Below, one piece after another: positions 12,112 through 16,234 of a stretch of 16,234 bases of DNA (position 1 is the first letter of the stretch; each line of letters starts with the position of its first letter). This stretch comes from Clostridiales bacterium (GTDB lineage Bacteria > Bacillota > Clostridia > Oscillospirales > Oscillospiraceae). Made by a program: the position numbers and the translations under genes. The notes under the pieces were generated by a model. The model did not search any database, had not been told where the DNA came from, and was given only the letters and a program-made list of their open reading frames with translations. The stretch covers positions 1 through 16,234 of the forward strand of contig DYBS01000030.1 in NCBI GenBank assembly GCA_019418525.1. Direction: 5' to 3'.

Positions 12112-13467
12112 TCAGGGCGTATGGGGCAGATGGCGATAGACCGTCGCGTACATAGTCAGGATGCAGGCAAGACCGCCCAGCACGTTGGAGATGGGCTCGG
12201 CCAGGAATACGCCGTTCACACCCAAACCAAGGAGCGGAAGGATGAGGGTCAGAGGGGCCACAATGAAGGCCTTGCGCAGCAGAGAGAAAAACACCGCGTT
12301 GCGGGAGCGCCCCAGGGCCACAAAGACGGCCTGACCGATGAACTGGAACGACATGAAGGCGAAGGTGGCAAAGTAGATGCGGAAGGCCGGCACGCCGTCG
12401 GCCAGGAGCAGCGGGTCGTCATTGAAGATGCGAATGAGAAGTCCAGGCACCGCCATGGTGATTACCCATACCACTACCGAGTAGACCATGGTTACGGAGG
12501 CGGTGAAGCGGATGCCTTGGCGCACCCGACCGGGCCGCCCGGCACCGTAGTTATAGCTCAGCACCGGCTGACAGCCCTGGGTAATGCCCTGGATGGGCAT
12601 AGAGATGACCTCCCGGATGGAGTTGATGACCGTCATCACGCCCACATAGAGGTCGCCGCCGTAGAATTTCAGCGTGGCGTTGCACAGCACCTGCACCAGA
12701 CTGTTGGTGAGGGACATGGCAAAGCCCGAGGAGCCCAGTCCCAGGATGCGCGCCACCCGGGCGCGCTGGAGAGGCAGGTCGGACAGGCGCAGGCGCAGCT
12801 CGGTGCGCTTGCCGGTGAGAAATATGAGCACCCATGCCGCCGAACAGCCCTGGGAGATTACGGTGGCCAAAGCGGCGCCCCGTACCCCCATATCCAGCAG
12901 GAAAATAAAGACCGGGTCCAGCACGATGTTTACCACCGCACCCAGGGCCACTGTACCCATACCCACCCGGCCGAAGCCCTGGGCATTGATAAAGGGGTTC
13001 ATGCCCAAACCGATCATCACGAAGAGGGTGCCCAACAGGTAGATGGTCAGATAGTCGGCGGCATAGGGGTAGGTCACATCACTGGCGCCGAAAAGGTAGA
13101 GAATGGGCCGCTGGAAGAGAAGGCAAACCGCCGTAAGGACCACCCCGAAGAGAAGCAGAAGGGTAAAGGAGTTACCCATCACCTTCTGGGCCTCCCGGGT
13201 ATCTCCCCGGCCACGGTGGATGGAGCACAGGGGACCGCCGCCGCTGCCGCAGAGATTGGCAAAGCCGATGAGGATGGAGATAATGGGCAGACACAGCCCC
13301 AGTCCCGTCAGGGCCAGACGTCCCTCCCCGGGAATGCGCCCGATGTACATCCGATCCACGACATTATAGAGAATGTTGATGAGTTGGGCTGCCGTCATGG
13401 GCAGCGCCAGACTGAGAATGTTGCGGGAAATGCTCCCCTGGGAGAAATCGTGACTTTCCACGTGCAT
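12112..13467 (-). CDS. MATE family efflux transporter
   Basis: Multidrug and toxic compound extrusion protein in the cytoplasmic membrane, exchanging cations (Na+ or H+) for drugs or metabolites. The 451 residues make about 12 hydrophobic segments in two similar halves, the usual MATE length. Recognisable family segments are LALPMTAAQLINILYNVVDRMYIG (about 20-43), the GSGGGPLCSIHRGRGD loop, MNPFINAQGFGRVGMGT, and QGITQGCQPVLSYNYGAGRPGRVRQG in the second half. It is closest in feel to the Clostridia DinF/MepA-like MATE proteins. ATG at 13467 is chosen because GAGGG lies 5 nt upstream; the frame stays open to 13650 but has no good start there. Single-gene unit with its own promoter and terminator; substrate unknown. 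Confidence 0.94.
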   Translation of the reverse strand: MHVESHDFSQGSISRNILSLALPMTAAQLINILYNVVDRMYIGRIPGEGRLALTGLGLCLPIISILIGFANLCGSGGGPLCSIHRGRGDTREAQKVMGNSFTLLLLFGVVLTAVCLLFQRPILYLFGASDVTYPYAADYLTIYLLGTLFVMIGLGMNPFINAQGFGRVGMGTVALGAVVNIVLDPVFIFLLDMGVRGAALATVISQGCSAAWVLIFLTGKRTELRLRLSDLPLQRARVARILGLGSSGFAMSLTNSLVQVLCNATLKFYGGDLYVGVMTVINSIREVISMPIQGITQGCQPVLSYNYGAGRPGRVRQGIRFTASVTMVYSVVVWVITMAVPGLLIRIFNDDPLLLADGVPAFRIYFATFAFMSFQFIGQAVFVALGRSRNAVFFSLLRKAFIVAPLTLILPLLGLGVNGVFLAEPISNVLGGLACILTMYATVYRHLPHTP

Positions 13468-13567
13468 AAAAACCCTCCCGCCCCTTGCAAAAAACAGGGG
13501 AATGGAATATAGTGTGTTCGGGAATGCCGTCGAACGGGCGGGATTTCCGAAAAAGCTGCTGATTATT

Positions 13568-13596
13568 AGTATAGTACGAAATACATGGAACTGCAA
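13568..13596 (-). promoter_or_regulatory. sigma-A promoter of the MATE gene
   Basis: On the minus strand TTGCAG (13591-13596) and TATACT (13568-13573) with a 17-bp spacer, giving a leader of about 95 nt. A plus-strand TATAGT (13570-13575) overlaps this -10 box and could serve the amidohydrolase operon starting at 13614, but no matching -35 is visible for it. Divergent promoters sharing a -10 region are possible. Confidence 0.75.
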
Positions 13597-13613
13597 GAAA
13601 GAAGGGTCTATAT

Positions 13614-14795
13614 ATGACATCCACACTGGAGCGGGCCAGAGCACTGGCACCGGAGCTTCAGAACATCAAAAATGATATCCATCTGCACCCGGAGCTGAGC
13701 TTCCACGAGGTGCGCACCACCAAGATCATCAAGGACCAGCTGCTGGCCATGGGGCTGCATCTGGTGGACCTGGGGATGGAGACCGGCGCGGTGGCCGTCC
13801 TCTTCGGCGGCCAGGAGGGCCCCACCGTGGCCCTGCGGGCCGACATCGACGCCATTGAACAGCAGGAGCCCAGCGACAACGGCGTGGTGTCCCAGGAGCC
13901 GGGCAAGATGCACGCCTGCGGCCACGACTTCCACACCACCTGTCTGCTGGGGGCGGCCAAAATCCTGAGCGAGCGGAAGGAGGAGATCGCGGGCAACGTG
14001 GTCTTTGTGTTCCAGCCCGCCGAGGAGATCACCCAGGGCGCCCAGGCCATGCTGGACCACGGGCTGTGGGACAAGCTGCCGGTGCCCAAGCCGGAGCGGA
14101 TCTTTGCCCTCCACACCCGGCCGGAGCTGCCGGTGGGGGACATCGCCGCCATGGAGGGCCCGGTGATGGCGGGCAAGAGCCATTTCACCATCACCCTCCA
14201 CGGCAAGTCCGGCCACGGCGGCTCCCCCCACAAGTGCACCGACGTCATCGTGGCCGCCGCCGGAGTGGTGAACGCCCTCCAGACCGTGGTGAGCCGCAAC
14301 ACCGACCCGCTGGAGAGTGTGGTGTGCTCGGTGCTGTCCATCCACGCCGGCACTCCGGACAACTTCGTCCCCGACGTCCTCACCATGACGGGCAGCATCC
14401 GGGCCCACAGCGCCCAGGCCCACCGCCACGCCGAGCAGCGCCTGCAGGAGCTGACCGTGGGCGTGTCGGAGGCCTACGGCTGCACCGCCCAGGTGGAGTT
14501 CCACCCCGGCGTCCCCGCCACGGTGAACTCCCCCGAGATGACCAAAATCGCTCGCCGGGCCGCCGCTGCGGTGGTGGGGGAGGACCACGTGGTGTCCCCC
14601 AACCCGGATATGGGCTCGGAGGACTTTGCCGTCTTTGGCCAGGAGGTGCCCGCCTTCTTCTATTGGCTGGGCACCGGTTTCCCCGGCCAGCACAACCCCT
14701 GCTGGCACAACGAACACTTCCGCACCGATGACGAGGCCCTCCCCCTGGGCGCGGCGCTGCTGGTGCAGTCCGCCCTGGAGGGATTAAAGGGTTGA
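13614..14795 (+). CDS. M20D family metallo-amidohydrolase (aminoacylase / IAA-amino acid hydrolase type)
   Basis: Cytosolic di-metal hydrolase that cleaves N-acyl or amide bonds of amino acid conjugates; 393 residues is normal length. The metal-binding set of the M20D group is intact: Cys102 and His104 in MHACGHDFHTT, Glu137-Glu138 in PAEE, His167 in LHTRPELPVG, and His368 in WHNEHF near the end. A dimerisation (lid) domain lies about 180-300, with the HGKSGHGGSPH segment, and MGSEDF is near the C-terminus. AGAAGGG precedes the ATG by about 7 nt. It heads a run of plus-strand genes (DUF4230 protein, deoD, oxidoreductase). Substrate could be N-acyl amino acids, hippurate or peptides such as aminobenzoyl-glutamate; sequence does not decide. 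Confidence 0.93.
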   Translation: MTSTLERARALAPELQNIKNDIHLHPELSFHEVRTTKIIKDQLLAMGLHLVDLGMETGAVAVLFGGQEGPTVALRADIDAIEQQEPSDNGVVSQEPGKMHACGHDFHTTCLLGAAKILSERKEEIAGNVVFVFQPAEEITQGAQAMLDHGLWDKLPVPKPERIFALHTRPELPVGDIAAMEGPVMAGKSHFTITLHGKSGHGGSPHKCTDVIVAAAGVVNALQTVVSRNTDPLESVVCSVLSIHAGTPDNFVPDVLTMTGSIRAHSAQAHRHAEQRLQELTVGVSEAYGCTAQVEFHPGVPATVNSPEMTKIARRAAAAVVGEDHVVSPNPDMGSEDFAVFGQEVPAFFYWLGTGFPGQHNPCWHNEHFRTDDEALPLGAALLVQSALEGLKG

Positions 14796-14812
14796 GAGAA
14801 AGGAAAGACTGC

Positions 14813-15433
14813 ATGAGTGAGACCACCCAGACCGTCCGCCGGTTCGGAAAGCTGAAGCGGCGGGCGATCCTGGTGCTGATCCTGATCGCCGTGGTGGCCG
14901 GCGCCTTCTTCCTGGGAGGCGTCATGGCCGGACGGAACAGCCAGCCCCAGATCACCAGCTCCCTGCTGGGTCAGCGCTTGAGCGCCATTCAGGAGCTGGC
15001 CACCCAGGAGTACCACTACACCAATATGGGCCGTTTCCAGAATCAACTGGATTTTTACGGCTGGAAGGTGCCCTTCACCACCAAGAGCTTCATCGTGGCC
15101 TATGACGGGGTCATCAAGGCGGGCGTGGACCTGTCGGAGCTCCAGGTGGAGGTCAGCGGCAAGACCATCTCCGTCACCCTGCCGGAGGGGAAGATTCTCT
15201 CCCACGACATCGATGAGGACAGCCTGGAGGTCTTTGACGAGACCAAGAACATCTTCAACCCCATCCAGATCCAGGACTACACCGGCTTCACCGCCGACCA
15301 GAAGACCTCCATGGAGCAGCGGGCCATCGATGAGGGGCTGCTCACCGCCGCCTCTGAGCGTGCCCGCACCGTGGTGGAGGAGTTCCTCTCCGCCTTCCCC
15401 GGCGCGGAGGAGTACAACATCCAGGTATCCTGA
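14813..15433 (+). CDS. DUF4230 domain protein, membrane-anchored
   Basis: A 206-residue protein of unknown function. A basic start (FGKLKRRA) is followed by one membrane helix (about 18-40) that would place the rest outside the membrane. The body fits the DUF4230 pattern: LLGQRLSAIQELATQEYHYTN (about 51-71), a central beta segment with KSFIVAYDGVIKAGVDLSEL, VTLPEGKILSHDIDEDSLEVFDE, and a C-terminal helix with ERARTVVEEFL. The ATG at 14813 is preferred to an in-frame TTG at 14792 that overlaps the amidohydrolase stop, since AGGAAAG lies just before the ATG. It is 17 bp after the amidohydrolase gene and 27 bp before deoD, so co-transcribed. Confidence 0.85.
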   Translation: MSETTQTVRRFGKLKRRAILVLILIAVVAGAFFLGGVMAGRNSQPQITSSLLGQRLSAIQELATQEYHYTNMGRFQNQLDFYGWKVPFTTKSFIVAYDGVIKAGVDLSELQVEVSGKTISVTLPEGKILSHDIDEDSLEVFDETKNIFNPIQIQDYTGFTADQKTSMEQRAIDEGLLTAASERARTVVEEFLSAFPGAEEYNIQVS

Positions 15434-15460
15434 ACCGAGTATAGAAAGGAAGCGATTTAC

Positions 15461-16168
15461 ATGTCTACCCCCCACATCGAAGCGGAAAACGGCGCCTATG
15501 CCAAGACCGTCCTCATGCCCGGTGATCCCCTCCGGGCCAAGTTTATTGCGGAAACCTTCCTCACCGACGCCGTGCAGGTTAACGGCGTGCGGGGGATGCT
15601 GGGCTTTACCGGCAAGTACAAGGGTGTGCCCGTCTCGGTGCAGGGCAGCGGCATGGGCTGTCCCTCCATGGGTATCTACTCCTATGAGCTCTTCCACTTC
15701 TACGGAGTGGAGAACATCATCCGCATCGGCACCACCGGCTCCATCCAGGAGGACCTGCATCTGGGCGACCTGGTGATCGCTCTGGGGGCCTGCTCCAACT
15801 CCAACTATGCCGCCCAGTATCAGCTTCCCGGCACCTTCGCCCCCATCGCCTCCTTCCCCCTGGTGAAAGAGGCCGAGGCCATCGCCCGGGAGAAGGGCTA
15901 CCCCATCGTGGTGGGAAACGTGGGCTCCAACGACACTTTCTACGACGACATCTCCCCGGTGGAGGCCTGGCGGAAGATGGGCGTGCTGGCTCTGGAGATG
16001 GAGAGCTTGGCCCTCTACTGCAACGCCGCCCGGTGCGGCAAGCGGGCCATGACCCTCCTCACCGTGTCCGACGAGATGCTGACCCACAAGGCCACCACCG
16101 TCCAGGAACGACAGACCGCCTTCACCGCCATGATGGAGGTGGCGCTGGAGACCGCCAAGCGGCTGTAA
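15461..16168 (+). CDS. deoD: Purine nucleoside phosphorylase, DeoD type
   Basis: Cytosolic hexameric enzyme that splits purine (deoxy)nucleosides with phosphate into base and (deoxy)ribose-1-phosphate for salvage. The 235 residues match the low-molecular-mass DeoD family in length and motifs: His5 near the start, MPGDPLRAKF (19-28, phosphate-binding Gly and Arg25), Arg44, SGMGCPSMGIYSYELF (63-78), Arg88 in RIGTTGS, LEMES (178-182, ribose-binding Met and Glu), and SDE (203-205) with catalytic Asp204 plus Arg217. AGAAAGGAAG precedes the ATG. It is the third gene of the plus-strand run, and its stop is 9 bp before the next start. Confidence 0.96.
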   Translation: MSTPHIEAENGAYAKTVLMPGDPLRAKFIAETFLTDAVQVNGVRGMLGFTGKYKGVPVSVQGSGMGCPSMGIYSYELFHFYGVENIIRIGTTGSIQEDLHLGDLVIALGACSNSNYAAQYQLPGTFAPIASFPLVKEAEAIAREKGYPIVVGNVGSNDTFYDDISPVEAWRKMGVLALEMESLALYCNAARCGKRAMTLLTVSDEMLTHKATTVQERQTAFTAMMEVALETAKRL

Positions 16169-16177
16169 GGAGCTTCC

Positions 16178-16234
16178 ATGCTGCTGATCCAGAATGTGAA
16201 GCTGCCGGTGGGGGCGGGAGAACCGGAGCTGCGC
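16178..16234 (+). CDS. Start of a probable NAD(P)/FAD-dependent oxidoreductase (cut by window edge)
   Basis: Only 19 codons are visible. GGAG lies 6 nt before an ATG, and the peptide begins MLLIQNVKLPVGAGEPELR. That opening, a short strand then KLP and an acidic E-x-LR segment, resembles the N-terminus of the uncharacterised FAD-dependent dehydrogenase family common in Firmicutes (COG2509). No cofactor motif is in view, so the family call is tentative. The reading frame and ribosome binding site are clear. Confidence 0.6.
   Translation, partial: MLLIQNVKLPVGAGEPELR

Noticed and set aside
13468..13650. N-terminal extension of the MATE frame up to 13650
   Set aside because: It would cross the MATE promoter and enter the amidohydrolase gene; ATG 13467 has GAGGG and gives a standard-length protein.

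Overview
The window looks like chromosomal DNA from a high-GC, low-outer-membrane Firmicute, most likely an Oscillospiraceae-type Clostridia (Flavonifractor / Oscillibacter / Lawsonibacter-like). This is inferred from GC-rich codon use, strong AGGAGG-type ribosome binding sites, a wall protein with S-layer homology (SLH) repeats, a SpoIIQ-like M23 protein typical of spore formers, type III pantothenate kinase and an ECF vitamin transporter S component. No rRNA, tRNA, IS element, CRISPR array or prophage gene was seen, and base and codon use is uniform.

Layout. (1) 1-2460: a coenzyme A block. coaBC (minus, cut by the left edge) is divergent from an ECF S-component gene (TTG start, probably pantothenate uptake) and coaX. 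Both promoters are good sigma-A matches with 17-bp spacers. The plus-strand transcript has a leader of about 134 nt. A 19-bp perfect hairpin ends the unit. (2) 2464-8795: one minus-strand operon read as TetR regulator, membrane-fusion adaptor, ABC ATPase, MacB-type permease, SLH wall protein. Its promoter carries a perfect palindromic operator directly after the -10 box. The adaptor has two adaptor-like modules in one chain. (3) 9042-10922: a SpoIIQ-like M23 protein followed by an NADP-dependent zinc secondary alcohol dehydrogenase, ended by a bidirectional terminator. (4) 10927-12025, minus: a TVP38/DedA-type membrane protein, preceded by a compact transcription unit with its own promoter, a 30-residue ORF with a strong ribosome binding site, a two-tier RNA stem and an intrinsic terminator. 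(5) 12072-13596, minus: a MATE exporter with its own promoter and terminator. (6) 13614-16234, plus: an M20D amidohydrolase, a DUF4230 membrane-anchored protein, DeoD purine nucleoside phosphorylase, and the first 19 codons of a probable FAD-dependent oxidoreductase.

How they work together. Block 1 would import pantothenate, phosphorylate it and carry it on to phosphopantetheine. Block 2 reads as a self-regulated export system in which an SLH protein may be the wall-spanning partner in a cell lacking an outer membrane. The least explained stretch is 11696-12025, a small-peptide and structured-RNA unit that could be an independent dual-function RNA or an attenuated leader for the TVP38-like gene.
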